Below, piece after piece: positions 43,845 to 57,400 of a DNA stretch of 64,000 bases. The translations under genes and the position numbers were made by a program. Under the pieces are notes generated by a model. It had not been told where the DNA came from and did no database searches. It was given only the letters and a program-made list of their open reading frames with translations. The stretch is taken from contig OX457031.1 of NCBI GenBank assembly GCA_949752745.1, positions 48,704,162 to 48,768,161 on the forward strand. The letters run 5' to 3'. Positions within the stretch are counted from its first letter, which is position 1, and each line of letters starts with the position of its first letter. Origin of the DNA: Protula sp. h YS-2021. Its lineage: Eukaryota; Annelida; Polychaeta; Sabellida; Serpulidae.

Positions 43845-44760
43845 TCCCACTTGGCATTGAAAATGCCAATTGGGGATGGATTGCCTCGAATTCTTCACCT
43901 ATTTTTCCTTTTTTTTCTCGCTTTTTTTTAAATTTTTTTTCTTCTTCCGCCGAATCGGTTTCCAGACATCTCCTCCGAGACCGCTGAAGCTAGACCAACC
44001 AAACTTAACCAATGTATGGAACGTCATCTGAAGTGGTGCACCTGATAAAAATTTTTGACCTTGATCTTACTGGTCAAGGTCAAATCGCGAAAAAGGTCAA
44101 ACGGTTTTCAGGCAATTACTGCAAGGCCGTTGAAGCTAGAAAAGCCAAACTTGGTACATATATAAAAAGCAATGTGATCTGAAGCAACTGATAAAATTTT
44201 TGACCATGACCTTGACCATGACCTTGAAATTGCGAAAAACGTTATTTATGAAAAACAACGCGTTATCTCGAAAACCTCCAAGACAGCTGGAGTTAGACCA
44301 ACCAAACCTGGCACTTGGATGGAGGATAATCAGAAGCGGTGCACCCGATAAAAATTTTTGACTTTGACCTTACTGGTCAAGGTCAAATCGCAAAAAAGGT
44401 CAAACGGTTTTTAGACAATTACTGCAAGGCCGTTGAAGCTAGAAAAGCCAAACTTGGCACATATATAAAGAGCGATGTGATCTAAAGCAACCGATAAAAA
44501 CTTTTGACCTTGACCTTGACCATGACCTTGAAATCGCGAAAAACGTTATTTAAGAAAAACAATGAGTTATCTCGAAAACGGAAAGAGATAGAGCAATTCT
44601 GACCACATTTTCGACCTCTACCCCCTATACGACGATGCGTAAGGTATAACTTCCGGTGTCCTTGACCTCCATGTCACTTTCGAGACCCAAACCGGAAATT
44701 GGCGGGGGAAGTGCGTATGATTTTATTATCGCACTTCTCTATAATTCAGAGACGGCTACA
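43845..44760 (+). repeat. Hairpin-headed repeat rich in TCAAGGTCA (family C, copy 1)
   Basis: The head TCCCACTTGGCATT pairs with ATGCCAATTGGGGA (43845-43876, loop GAAA). The body has repeated modules: GAAGCTAGACCAACCAAACT, then TTGACCTT...AAGGTCAA (8-bp stem with an ACTGGTC loop) and AAAAAGGTCAAACGG, then GACCTTGACCATGACCTTGA. The modules occur twice (43970-44280 and 44280-44590). The tail contains TATACGACGATGCGTAAGGT. TCAAGGTCA is the extended half-site used by NR5A/ERR-type nuclear receptors. Confidence 0.8.
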
Positions 44761-44817
44761 TATATATCATATTGCTGTCATTGTAAGTAAGTCCTTTTCT
44801 ATGCTGTACTGACTCGG

Positions 44818-44820
<3 letters not shown>

Positions 44821-44883
<63 letters not shown>
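44821..44883. repeat. (TC)n microsatellite
   Basis: A pure TC dinucleotide repeat of about 62 bp. Confidence 0.98.
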
Positions 44884-44885
<2 letters not shown>

Positions 44886-45250
44886 AACGTGATTATGAAG
44901 TTTCACAATGTTATCATATCGTTTACGATCCCAAGCATTGAGAAAAATCAAAAACACCTTTTCTCTCTTTATCTCAGTGTGACATTATTTATAGAGGCTT
45001 TTGGTACATTTCATCGGCATTAATTGCCCAAATGCATCAAATATTGGATGGTGATGGTGGTTGTTAAGAGGGGGTGTGGGAGGTTGGTGTGTTAGATTTC
45101 TTTTCCCTTATCGTCCTTCAAGTTTTACATATCCTGTGTGTGTGTGTGTGTTTTTTTTTCGTGTGTTTCTGCTGCATTTTTTGGAGTAGTCGTGCTTTTC
45201 CTATGCGCTATTTGATGTACAGCATCAAGCCTACATCGTCCAAGTTTGGA

Positions 45251-45403
<153 letters not shown>

Positions 45404-45477
45404 GTGTGGCTGCATCCAGTGATTAAGTGATTTATTCTACTATATGTTAAACATTTTTGGTGTGCGTATGATTTTAT

Positions 45478-46110
45478 TCCCACTTGATATTGAAAATACC
45501 AAATGGGGATTGATTGCCTTGAATTCTTCACCTATTTTTTTCCTCCCTCTTTTTACTTTTTCCGCCGATTCGGTTTCCAGACATCTCCTCCGAGACCGCT
45601 GAAGCTAGACCAACCAAACTTGGCACATGTATGGAGGGTCATCTGAAGTGGTGCACCTGATAAAAATTTTTGATCTTGACCTTACTGGTCAAGGTTAAAT
45701 CGCGAAAAAGGTCAAACGGTTTCCAGACATCTACAGCAAGGCCATTGAAGCTAGAGAAGCCAAACTTGGCACATATATAAAGAGCGATGTGATCTGAAGT
45801 AACAAATTTTGACCTTGACCTTGACCATGACCTAGAAATCGCGAAAAACGTTATTTAAGAAAAACAATGAGTAATTTCGAAAACGGTAAGAGATAGAGCA
45901 ATTCTGACCTCATTTTCGACCTCTATCCCCTATACGACGATACGTAAGGTATAACTTCCGGTGTCCTTGACCTCCATGTCACTCTCGAGCCCCAAACCGG
46001 AAGTTGGCCTTCATCTCGAAAACGGTAAGAGATAGAGCAAATTTTTGGCCTTGACTTTACCGGTATAGTTAGTAGTATTTAGGAGGATATTCTACATTCA
46101 GACATGTGCA
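45478..46110 (+). repeat. Hairpin-headed repeat rich in TCAAGGTCA (family C, copy 2)
   Basis: The head TCCCACTTGATATT...ATACCAAATGGGGA (45478-45509) is the counterpart of 43845 with base changes in both arms. The body repeats one module instead of two. The tail words TATACGACGATACGTAAGGT and CCGGAAGTTGG are shared with copy 1. The same orientation and 1.6-kb distance suggest a tandem or independent insertion. Confidence 0.8.
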
Positions 46111-48180
46111 AATTTTTAACAAACTGCAATATCATCTACCTTTCGTTTTAAGTTATCATTCCAAGTGGGGCTAATTCGCTGTTCGAATTTCGGTCTAGTT
46201 AAATTTGCAACAACCGTCTAACGTTGACAGAACCATCAGACTGACTCAGGAATATCCATATAAATTTTTAAGTCGATGCGACTTTCCGTTGTAGAGATAT
46301 TTTACACACAAGATCTTGTTAAAATAGGTACATATACGTGATGACGCCATATGCCGCACCTGTTCGCTACCAAATTTCACTCTCTCCGATATCCAGCGGC
46401 TGAGAATTCTTACACACAAGATTTTACGTAACACGTAATACGCATACCTTAATAGGGTAACATGCGTAAAAAGTTGATAGAGCCGTTCGACCTACTGAAA
46501 TGATAAACAGACCAAGTACTGTACTGAGGTATTTTGCACAAAATAATTTGTTCACAACAGACTGATACAAAAGCACGCACACACACGCACGTACACACTC
46601 ACATGCAGAACGTAAAAACACTATATATCTGCTCTCTGTTGGAGAGACAGAATAATTTAGCAGAGAACAAAAGACGTTTAGATTCGGAATAACACACGAC
46701 TAAAAACACTGCAATATTTAGGGCGAAAATATAATAGTCTAATACTTGTTGCAATAAAAAAACATTGTTTAAAGCACCTCTAATTCAACACATTCAAGAG
46801 ACATATATGCAGACGATATTAAATGTCATTTATTTAATATATATCTGTGAATGAAATAATGACTGTATCCTATATACAGAATCTTTCTTTTATTTTTTAC
46901 CGCAAAGAAAAGAGCAATCAATTTTTTGAGATCAAAAAGTGTGTTATTATTATTGATATCAATAATGCAATTTTTCATCTCCAAAATTTAATTGACGATT
47001 CGTTAAATTTTACATAAACGTGTGCATCCCCATAGATTTTTTAAGTTTGTATTTTTTATCTCAAAAATAATTTTTTGGCCATCTAAAATACAATTAGTGA
47101 TAGCAAAATATAAATTGATGAGATCTACTTTGATTTATTGATATCTTTAATTATATTTTGATATCAAAAATTAGCATTAAATGTTAAAATGACATTCCAT
47201 ATGCGTTTTGAATGAGCAGTTATGTTGCTAAAAAACACAAACTGGAAACTTATTCATTTGGAAAATTAAAAGTGATATTATACACAGGAGAAATGACATG
47301 CTGAAACGAACGACATACTTTGAATGATTTTTCACAAACCGAAGATACAACGTTAGCCAACCTTGAGGTACAAAAAGGTTTTCACCGGCAAGCACTACAG
47401 TTATAGCTGATTTTTTAAAGTAAAATTAAGTTTGTTATTTTGTTTAAAAAGTATGTGTAATGAGCGCAATGCTTCGCTATCTGGGGGATCCCAGACCCCT
47501 TCGGGGCCTTTTGTGTAACTTTTTGTTTATTGCCCCAGATAAGTCCCATTTTTAATTTCCTACTTACTCTGCAAATCTTAGCCAAAAGGTGGCCCTCTTT
47601 CACAAGCTTGCTAGTGAAAGAGCGTGAAGACTGCAGCAGCTTATCCCCCCCACCCCCACCCTTCAATTCTGCTGTTTCCCCGTTAAGTTATAATGTACTC
47701 AGTGTCCATAATTTTATTTTAAACATTGTTGCTCCCAGAATATAAAGGGTAGTTATGTGTAGTATCTCAGAAAGTAAAAGCATCAAACTGTTTGTTGTTT
47801 TATCATTGCTTGTGGTAAATAAAAACATCTGGTGTTTTTATTAGAAGACTAGAGGCGCTAATTTCAAACACACTTCTCGCACTTGCCAAAGTAATTCGAG
47901 TCGTGTTTAAAGAATAAAAAATGAAACGTAGATGTCAGTATAGAATGTTATACCGGCATTTTACAGAGAGACATTTAGTCGAGATTGATAATTATGGGGA
48001 ATATCTTTTTAACTGAGTTAAATACTGGGCTGTATCTTGTTACTGACAGGCAAAATGGAAACTGGAAAAAGTGACATAATAATTTGCAACTTTTTGCCAA
48101 TTCTTTCTATCTTTTTTAAGTAATCAAACCCTCGCGTGTAAGTAAAAAATAACAAGGGAAAAAATTGTCAAGGAAATAAA
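46111..48180. other. AT-rich non-coding stretch
   Basis: No gene is seen. 46140-46450 has decayed text like the body of the hairpin-headed repeats. 46900-47180 is rich in TGATATCAA-type words. Around 47461, GAGCGCAATGCTTCGCTAT and GGGGGATCCCAGACCCC look like part of a dispersed repeat. Confidence 0.35.
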
Positions 48181-48370
48181 GTGAGCGAAAAAATGGTAAA
48201 GGAAAAAAATGGTTAAATGCTAAAACTGGAAATTATAGTAATATTTTGATGTTTGAAATAAAGGTTAATTTTATTTACGAAACTATCCCGCAGGCCTACT
48301 CAACATCAAAGAAAATCCACTCAATGCCTGAAATGTCACAAGTTTCCAGGCCTCGAGTCCATACCAGGAT
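48180..48370. repeat. Dispersed repeat, copy with GGTAAAGGAAAAAAATGG
   Basis: A GGTAAAGGAAAAA tract is followed by ACTCAACATCAAAGAAAATC, CACTCAATGCC and CACAAG. The same order appears at 50140-50280 (GGTAACGGAAAAAATG, ACTCAGCATCCAAGAGTC, CACTCAGTGCC, CACAAG). Both are in the same orientation and diverged. Confidence 0.6.
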
Positions 48371-48927
48371 ACTATGATATACATTTTCACACAAAAATCA
48401 GTCAAATTGCATCGATAATCAAATGACAGTAGGGATTAACATCTTTAAACTTGAAAGCTATTCATGTGTAACTGAGGTCAACTAAGTTCTTAATTTCAAC
48501 GGGTTCGATTTGATATTAATTGCAATTATAGCATGTTCAATCATCTATTTTAGGTGGATTATATATGGTTTATGCATTTATTTATATGCATTAATTAATT
48601 CAGATATAATACAATAATATATAATATGCTATCTCTAATGAAGATTTGGTTGGTTAATTGCAATTCACAAGTTGAGTACTTTGGCATGCAGGTATAATTA
48701 GGATAAAATCCATTACATGCAGTTGTTTGTAAATTGTAATCTGGCTAAAACTTGATAGAAAATCAAATTCGTTTGATTGATATAGTTCCAAGAAAGATGC
48801 AAGAACATCAAAAGTGCTTTCAAGTTCCCTGTTAAACATAAAAAAAACATTAAAACTTATGATATATATACACATAATTAATGCTGATGAGGAGGGGGAA
48901 GATGACCTAGTATTGCAAATCTGAGGG

Positions 48928-48992
48928 GGGTAGATTACCGGGGGCAGATCACCGGGTAGGGGGCAGATCACCGGAGGTAGCAGATTACCGTT
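48928..48992. repeat. Short tandem repeat GCAGATCACCGG
   Basis: Four degenerate units, TAGATTACCGGGG, GCAGATCACCGGG, GCAGATCACCGG and GCAGATTACCG, lie in a row. Function unknown. Confidence 0.8.
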
Positions 48993-49203
48993 TACCTACC
49001 AGAACACTATAAAAGCTGTGTCGCGATTTGCGCAGTTCTGATCAGACTGGCTTTGTTAACGTGGTTGAAAGGAGAACAGGTCACATGACAGGTTAAATAA
49101 AAGTTCAGAACGTTGATGTTTTTGTTGTGCATAGCAGATATACTACTTTTTCCGTTTACGATTTTTGCTTACTGTTATTTCCGCTACCATTTTTTTTTTG
49201 GTG

Positions 49204-49345
49204 AATTCCCACTTGGACTAAGTCCCAGTTAGATTACGACTCAGTTGGACTACGATTTGCTGATCCCAGCTAGACTACGGTTTGGTATTCCTAGTTGGAC
49301 TACGGTTTTGACATTCCCAGTTGGACTATTTTTTTTTGTTTCCAG
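49204..49345. repeat. GTTGGACTACG repeat block
   Basis: About six degenerate units of the type CCCAGTTGGACTACGGTTTG recur at irregular spacing. Similar words occur at 61305-61350. The style (short word repeated irregularly) is like the arms of the foldback element at 50591, but no inverted partner was found. Confidence 0.65.
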
Positions 49346-50139
49346 TTGGACTTATTTTTGTAGGGGTGGGAGTTTAATGCATTTATCTAACTAACATTCT
49401 ATGTATAAATTTTACTTTTACAATAAACTTTTCCACTAAAACTACTTCACTTGCAATACATTCTCACGTATTCGTTTTAATTCTCAAGAAAATCCATTCT
49501 CTATATGATTCACCATGTCTCTTATTGTAACACAATAATAAATCAAAGATGTTCGTCTCGTCTCTGTCCATGAATGCAATAAACCTTTCGAGCTAAGGCG
49601 ACAAACAACTTTTACGCTAAACACTCATGTGGACCTGAACGGCATCATGAAAAGTGTGTACATTTTACATGTTCAATGTTTCTCATATGTTCGTGTGAAC
49701 CACATTCGATTCGGAAATTGCTCAATTGAGCTGTTTGACCACACTAACCATAGCATAAGCCGACGAGCTTCGTGCACCATTGTTGTATTCAGCTTGTGAA
49801 TATCAACAATAAATGATATCAATAACTAATTGCACATCGCTCTGAATTTTGAATTTCAAGAAGAATTCATAATTGCTATCAGCGAACATCTATCGATCGT
49901 TTCGACATCACTGATCAAGGGCATCTATAATTACAATTTGTTGTAATTCAGAATTCAAAGTGACCTGCAATTCAGTTTTATAATTACAATCGTCGGTGGA
50001 TTGAATTGCTCAGTTTCAAACCCCGATTTCCAAGATGTATTGTTCCATTATGCCTAAAGTGATCAATACTGGAGTTGCATTTAAGAGTTTTGCAGTTGCA
50101 GTATCCATCGAAATGCAATTGAAAGATATACCAAATGAG

Positions 50140-50280
50140 GAACGAAACAAAACGGTAACGGAAAAAATGTGTTCATCGAAACTACCTGGTATGCTCACTC
50201 AGCATCCAAGAGTCCACTCAGTGCCATAGACGCCACAAGATGACGGGCTCTATGACTCTTTCTAAAGGCTTTATTATCCA
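50140..50280. repeat. Dispersed repeat, second copy
   Basis: The counterpart of 48180-48370 (see there). The open frame 50035-50229 ends in it and shows no domain. Confidence 0.6.
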
Positions 50281-50579
50281 TGTGTGTACATTGCGGACTG
50301 ATTAAAGCCGTCTTGCACACATTAGAGTTAATCCTGGTATTGCTCATGTGTCACTAGAGTGACAGGTTTCAGCATAGATTATTATGATACGTTTATGATA
50401 CTGCATTTAAATAAAGATTTAATGTATTCATGAATTTTTCAATGTGTTAAAATTATTTTACCATTTTTACGTTTTTAACACTTTACCATTTCTTTATTTA
50501 GTGTTATTTCCCTTACCCCTTTTTTGTTACAATTTTTCCCACATTCACAATAAATGGGCGTTGAAATTGCACAACATTT

Positions 50580-50590
50580 CATTGATCGGG
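50580..50590 (+). repeat. Target-site duplication, left
   Basis: CATTGATCGGG, identical to 52130-52140, directly flanks the foldback element. Confidence 0.8.
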
Positions 50591-52129
50591 TGTCCCCCCA
50601 TTAGAACTAAGCCCCATTAGGCCTAAGCGACAAATTTTGTGTGCCTATTAGGCCTACGCCTCACTAATCCTAGGCAGAGAGTTTTCGATGTGTATTAGGT
50701 CTACGCCCTACTAGACCTACGCTCACTAGGCCTACGTGGGATAAAACCTAGTTCTTTTAATTATACGTTATTTTATTTCTGTCTCATATCACAAAAAAAA
50801 CAATATACCACACGTTAAACATGTGGTCGCTAAAACTATAAAATTTTACAAGTTCTACAAGTGCTGCACTTTATAATTGTGGTCGCATAACTATAAAAGA
50901 ATACAAGTTCTACAAGTCTGCAGTTCATATCTATGGTCGCTAAAACTAAAATGGCCCATGATAAACACGTTCATTCTCTATTCCTGATATGTGCATAGTC
51001 TGTTCTGAAGTATAGGTGGTATCAAAGAGGTGCGTACTCGGTCTATTACTGATCTCGGACTGCTAACCTGGGAACGCTCTCGACAGGGCCATTGCGTGCG
51101 GTGATGCTAAATGGACGAACCGGTTTCGTTGAGTCTTGCTGAATTGCCATGGACACGTCAGATCTTATCTACAGTTTGGCGATTTCTGCGACCTCTTATG
51201 GATGGGAATGAGAGGCCATATAAATGACTTCAATTTGCCGGTCTTCTGCATCAATGTCAAATGCATTGGTTGGAAGGAGAGGGAACAGACTGCTCTTTGC
51301 AAACAGCGCCAATGGTTTTTGGGTTTGATGGACCGATTTCTCTCGAAATGGAACTGCTGCTAGTTACGTAGATTTCCATTTCTTCTGTCTTTTACAATAT
51401 AAGCCATTGCTGAATTTGAATAATTTGAGGTATAAATTTGACCCATTATGTGAATTTCTACGTACTATGGATGACAGCAAATTCTGCCCTGTTAAGTACT
51501 ATAGTTGTAAGCAACTGCAAATATACAAATAGATCACATAAACTCTGAGGAATTCTCTAATAACTGCTTATTGTAATTAAATTGAAAAATAGTAATTGCA
51601 ATTAAAATCACACAATCGATTATTAAACAACTGAATATCTGGGCGAACACGTAATTGCAATTTAGTAATTGCAGTTAAAACCACACAATACAACGGAGAA
51701 CAAGTTAACCTCTTAGAAAGATCACATGATTGCAATTAAAATCACACAATACATTACAGAAAAAGTGAATATTGCAATTGCATTAAAAATCACAAAATAC
51801 ATGATAGGAAAACCGAATACTCCCAATAAATGTGCAGTTATAATTACGTTATTACAATTAGTTTCCTCACAAAACACCACAGATAACACAAACAACTAAG
51901 TTTTGTCTCGCAATCAAAAGTAATTGCAATTGATTTCCCCACAATACGACACAGAAAATATAAAAAACTATGTTTTGTCGGACGTAGGCCTAGTGAGCGT
52001 AGGTCTAGTGAGGCGTAGGCCTAATGCACATCGAAAAATCCCCGCTTAAACCTAGTGAGGCGTAGGCCTAATAGGCACACAAAATTTGTCGCTTAGGCCT
52101 AATGGGGCGTAGGTCTAATGAACAGGAAC
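50591..52129. mobile_element. Foldback element with 11-bp target duplication
   Basis: Arms of about 145 bp (50595-50740 and 51980-52120) are inverted copies made of the word TAGGCCTACG and variants, with shared words such as AGCGACAAATTTTGTGTGCC. The 1.2-kb core has two tandem arrays (about 63 bp at 50810-50955; about 70 bp with TAATTGCAATTAAAATCACA at 51530-51960) and no coding. The direct repeat CATTGATCGGG lies immediately outside both arms (50580-50590 and 52130-52140), fitting a target-site duplication. The structure matches foldback elements (long arms with internal repeats, no transposase). Confidence 0.88.
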
Positions 52130-52140
52130 CATTGATCGGG
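52130..52140 (+). repeat. Target-site duplication, right
   Basis: CATTGATCGGG, identical to 50580-50590. Confidence 0.8.
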
Positions 52141-52674
52141 CCATCAATCGCACGAGATGGTAGTAAAAAGCTGCTAAATTGCTATTATCATCGAACTTGA
52201 CAAATCAGTTTAAAAAAGATATCCCACCACAATCATAAAATGTCGTAGATAACAATTTCTCGCAAAATGTTGCTCGGTAAAATGTCACCCGGCAGAATGA
52301 CGCTCAGAATGTAGATTCAAAAAGAATATGCTTTAAGGAAGCCCAAATAATATTTAAAATTTTAAAAAGAAATCTGAAAAGGCATCTTGAAAAACACTGG
52401 AAAAGCTTTTCACGACTAGATTTGCCTCCTACAGCCGAATCACTTAAATTGAATTTAGGACAAAACACTTATGGACAGTTTCTTAAAGAGGTTAACTTAA
52501 TTTTTCACTTTAAAAATATGCCCCCATTCACGGCTCATTTACAGGTAAAAGAATGAAATGATTTGCCTGTAATTGAATTATAAATGACGGAGAGCAGTCA
52601 AACTGAGTGCAAAATTTGCTAACTATACGTGACGTTAAATGCACTTTTACTAAATTATACATTTAGAAGTACAG

Positions 52675-53140
52675 GTGCAGCTACGGTAAATTTATTGCAA
52701 TCATAGAAAAAAAACAGACAGGCACGCTGAAGAGTGTACGAGTGTGCGTTACTGCAATGATGGAACGAAAACCAGACAGATACACTGAAAAGTGTACGGA
52801 TGTGTGTTACTGCAATCATAGGAAAAACGAGACGAGACACACTGAAGAGTGTAGGAGTGTGTTTTACTGCATTGATGAAAAAACCAAGAAAGACACGCAG
52901 AAAAGTGTAGGAGTGTGCATTACTTCAATCAGGGAAAAACCAGACAGACACACACAAAAGTCAGGAGTGTGTATTAGTGCAATCGTGGAACGAAAACCAG
53001 ACAGACGCACTTAAAAGTGTACAGATGTGTGAAACTGCAATGATTGAAAACACCAGACAGACACACTTACACACCAGACAGACACCCTTACTGCAATGAT
53101 GAAAAAAGACAGACATACTGAAAGTGTACAGTTGTGTGTG
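52675..53140. repeat. ~58-bp minisatellite (about 8 units)
   Basis: The unit has GACAGACACACTGAAAAGTG, TACGGATGTGTGTTACTGCA and ATGATGGAAAAACC. Units follow at about 52700, 52757, 52815, 52873, 52930, 52985 and 53040, then decay. The open frames (52742-53014 + and others) are by-products; no signal peptide or domain supports them. Confidence 0.88.
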
Positions 53141-54445
53141 CCAATTTTGGGTCTCCCTTCTCTGCGTTTTTTGGACACACATGGCAACACAAATGCTACC
53201 CCCTCTCCCTCCCTGGGCATATTCATTCAATTTGACACGAAACATAAACTTTTTTCTTTCGTGCAGTATTGTCTATTGGAATTACTGGACTGACATTACA
53301 GACCTTTTGCACGAAGTAAAATCTTCTCATTTTACGTCCCATTTTACGCGAAAAGTAAACATTAATTCTCGAATACTATGTTTTTACAATTTATTTCAGG
53401 GTTTTGAATCTTTTGTGTATATGTTAAATGTTTTATTCACATTTGAATGAGGAAATTTAGCTGTAAATTACGGTATAAATCCTTCATGAATTTGTTTAAT
53501 ATACTTCGTTTCGACTGATCAAACATAGATTCTGTTCACTTTCACGATTTGGTAACCTATTTCAATTAACTCAAATAAGAACTTAATAAAATCTTGTTCA
53601 TACTTCTTTATAAAAATTGTAAATTTACTAGTTTTTATTGCGAATAAATTTTACTTCCTACAAGACGTTTTTTACTTCTTCTCGGACATAAAATATGAAA
53701 AGTTAACTTCTTGCAAAAGGTCTCTGTGAAAGACACTCAAAGCCTTTTCCAATTCAATTAAAATGGATCTGTGAACAGAACCAGTTAATTCTGCATGGTA
53801 TGAAGTACTACGGTACATTGGTATCGGTGTGAAAACTTCTCCATTTGTTAGTGTATACGGAATAAAAACACACCGGTTTTCAAATGATAGACCAAATTTC
53901 AAATTGATTTGCAGAATATCAAAATTTATCTAAAATAAAAACATTTGTAGCAAACTTTATGTCTTCGAGGTTTAAAAAACAGTAAATGTCTAAAAGCAGT
54001 ATTTTATGGTGATTCTACCACATTAGGGCTTTAATAAACAGCAAAATAAAATGGGCATGGAACTTGAACAGTAATGGCCGCAGTAAGTTCAGTTATACAC
54101 ATTAAATAAGATTAGAGGGGGTGGGGCTAGAGTGTAGCATAAACATAACAACAATATAGCTCACACAACATTAATTCAACAAAGACGGAAGAGGGAGAAG
54201 GGAAGGGAAGGCTGCAACTTCAACATTAAAATGTGATACCAATGTGTGCGGGGGTGTAGGTTTGTCGTTCAAAAATGGCATACACACGCTTATGTGCAGA
54301 TAAGAAGGAATGGACTGGGAAGGAGGTGGACAGCATTTTGGTCGATTGATGCAGTTGTTTCCTAAGAAGCATGGTGTAATTGATAAACAGAGTGTGAAAA
54401 ATATGATCTGTATGTAGTTGCAACTCAATCGAAGATAGGTACATT
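53141..54445. other. Non-coding stretch
   Basis: Nothing beyond AT-rich DNA and short open frames without domains is seen. Confidence 0.4.
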
Positions 54446-57400
54446 GAACAAGACCGTCAAGTGACGCTGCCCAGGTGCCGTCACAGCAACAAGATACAAA
54501 CTAGCGCTGTGCGTTTTCCGAAATTTGGCGGACATTTGGTGGAAATTTTATTTTATTATTGACTATGTTTTGTATCCTCAATTGTAATTTCGTTCTGGGT
54601 AGCGAATTATAGTTTGTGTTTATCTACTATGTTTATCCTTACTGTGATTCGATGTTTACTTTTCATCATTACGTCTGAAAAGAAACACAGTTGTTTCGAC
54701 TCCACGTTTCTTCTGATTCTGGAGTTGTGGTGCCAATACTCCCAATGCGTGGTACTCTTGTTCGGGCTACGGGCAACTTCCAGATGGTGACCTCTTTGGT
54801 GATAAGGCTGAGATGGGGGTTGACTCTCGAGCCTGCTTTGACATTGTTATCGTCAAACTGGGTTTGCCGCGCCATTGGGCATTTCGTTCTTATTCTTCGA
54901 TGTTTTGTGATGGTACACTTTGGTAGTACACTTCCGATCTACAGTTCTTTAAGTTTCCTATTTGCAGCTATCTCTTGGGCTGCGTATTTAAAATTTTCTA
55001 CACAGCGACACAGAGCGTAGGGTATCGCTACTATCTCGACAGAAATCTTGCGAATAAGTCTTTAAGACTGAAGTGCCTACACTTCGATTTCTTAAGCATA
55101 GTGTTTCTACATGACTGCAGCACAGTGCCAGAAGCTTTATTTTTGCGTTATTCGGCTTTACAGTACGTCAGCAGCTGAGTCACTATGTCAAAAAACGCGT
55201 AAGGCTGTGTTTTCACATTTATGTTACCCCACAGAAACGCGTGTGTGCCCATACCTAAATTGCATCAGAAGTTAGCATCTCAGGAGTCCAAGGATGCCGC
55301 TGTCCCCACCGCCATAAACGAAAAGGGAACAGACAGTCCTGCAACAACCACAGAGGTATATCTCTTCTGTCCATAGCTGGAAAAATACTTGCTAGAATCC
55401 TGCTCAACCGCCTAACATATCACCTTGAACAGGGCTTACTTCCTCAGAGCTAATGTGGTTTTTGCAAGGGGCGCGGCACTATAGATATGGTGTTTGTCGC
55501 CAGACAGCTGTAAGAAAAATGACAGGAACAGAATGCAGACCTCCACTCTACCTGCTTCGACTAGACCAAGGCCTTTGACACCGATAGCAGAGAACAACTA
55601 TGGAAGGTCATGCCCAAGTACGGCTGCCCACCAAGATTCAGAGCTTTTGTTCGACAGCTCCATGATGGCATGTTGGCTCATATACAGTAAGACGGTACCC
55701 CTCTGACCCCTTCCAAGTCACAAACGACGTCAAACAAGGCTGCATCTTAGCCGCAGTATTGTTCTGTATCATGTTCTTAGCCACACTCACCGACGCATTC
55801 AAGGACGGCGACGAGAGAATACCAAAAAAAATTGTTCAACCTGCCAAAAAAATTGTTCAACCTGCCGAGACTCCGAGCTAAAACAAAAGTCATGACAGAC
55901 ATCATCCGTAATTTTCTGTTTGCTGACGATTGTGCACTCAGTGCAAGCTCTGAATGTGACATGCAATGTAGAGTCGACAAATTTTCGTCAGCCTGTTCAA
56001 ACTTACCATATGCACGAAAAAGACAGAAGTGCTTCATCATCCAGCCCTAACAAGGCTTACGTAGAGCCAAACATCAGAGTTGAAGGTCAGAGACTAAGCG
56101 CTGTGCCTAAGTTCACATAGTACGGTAGTACGCTGTCACAAAACGCAAGAATCGATGACGAAATGAACACCAGGATACCTCAAGCAAGTGCAACATTTGG
56201 CAGACTACAAGCCAACGTCTCGAAAAGTCAGCCTAAAAACCAAACTGAAGGTCTGTAAGGTAGCCCTGCTCCCAACACTGCTGTATGGTGTGAGACCTGG
56301 ACAGCCTACCAACACCACGCCAGGAAACTGAGCCACTTCCACACAACATGCCACACAACGTGCCACACAACTTGGCTAAAATTATGAATACCAAGTGGGA
56401 GGATAACACTCCACACAAATGTACTCGCCAGAGCCGAAATGCCAAGCATCGTCACGCCTATAATGCAAACGCAGCTACGCTGGGCAAGTCACATAGTCCT
56501 CATGTCGGCGGCCCATTCGCTACCATAGAGGCTACTTTACGGTGAGCTTCAGCGGGGAAAGAGATCCCAAAGAGGTCAAAAGGTGTGTTATAGAATTAAG
56601 AAGTCTCCTAAAGCGTTTAATATAGACCCAGGCACGTGTGAGGAGTAGCAATGAACCGAGGTCAGTGGCTTTCTGAGATTCATAAGGCGGCCAAAGCCCA
56701 AGAAGTCCGATGGACAAGCGCTGCATTGCTGAAACGAGCATCCAGGAAAGCCCGAGCGAGCACCTCCGACGTAGACAGTCAACCCCATTTCTGTCCACAC
56801 TAACGCAGGTTTCGCGCGAAGATCGGCCTCGTAAGCCATCTACACACACACAACCAAACAAAGACTTCAACTTGATGACAGAAATGGTCACCAAAGTGCG
56901 ATGCGTTCTTATTTATTCTGCTAAGGAGTGACCCACCTGCGACATCATGCAGTGGTCGCCAGTGTAACGCGAAGCAAAACCTGCTATAACTCAGCTAAAA
57001 GTGCCTGTCGCGTCCAGAACTAAACTGCAGTGTACTGTGTAATTAGTCTGCAGAAACATCAAAAGTGATTAACACTAGCGGTATAAACAGCGAGGCTACC
57101 CACCACAGTGATGCTGGCTTCTTAGACAAGTGTTGTGGTAAAGATTCGTCAAAATTCAACGGATTTCTCCCCACCCCTCTAATGGATTGAGTCTTCGCAG
57201 TGACTTGCACAACTTTCACTCTGTATATAATCTGGATTAAACTCTTCTAAACTCCAGAATCGGAAAAGAAACTTGGAGTCGACCAAAAAGCTATGTTGTT
57301 TTCCGGCGTAAGGATATAAAGGGAATATCGAATCACGGTACGGATAAACATGGGTTACCCACGGTGCTGGGAGCTAACTAAGAATTTTACTCCAGTGAAA

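Noticed and set aside
52742..53014. Cysteine-containing repetitive protein (possible secreted repeat peptide)
   Set aside because: It follows the ~58-bp minisatellite, has no signal peptide, and the frame is not kept between units.
55216..55345. A CCACAG acceptor-like site at 55215 followed by an open stretch ending in ACAGAG|GTATAT, considered as a late exon of the CUB/LDLa gene
   Set aside because: In another frame the same bases read RKGNRQSCNNHRGISLL, continuous with the dead LINE reverse transcriptase downstream, so this is retrotransposon sequence.
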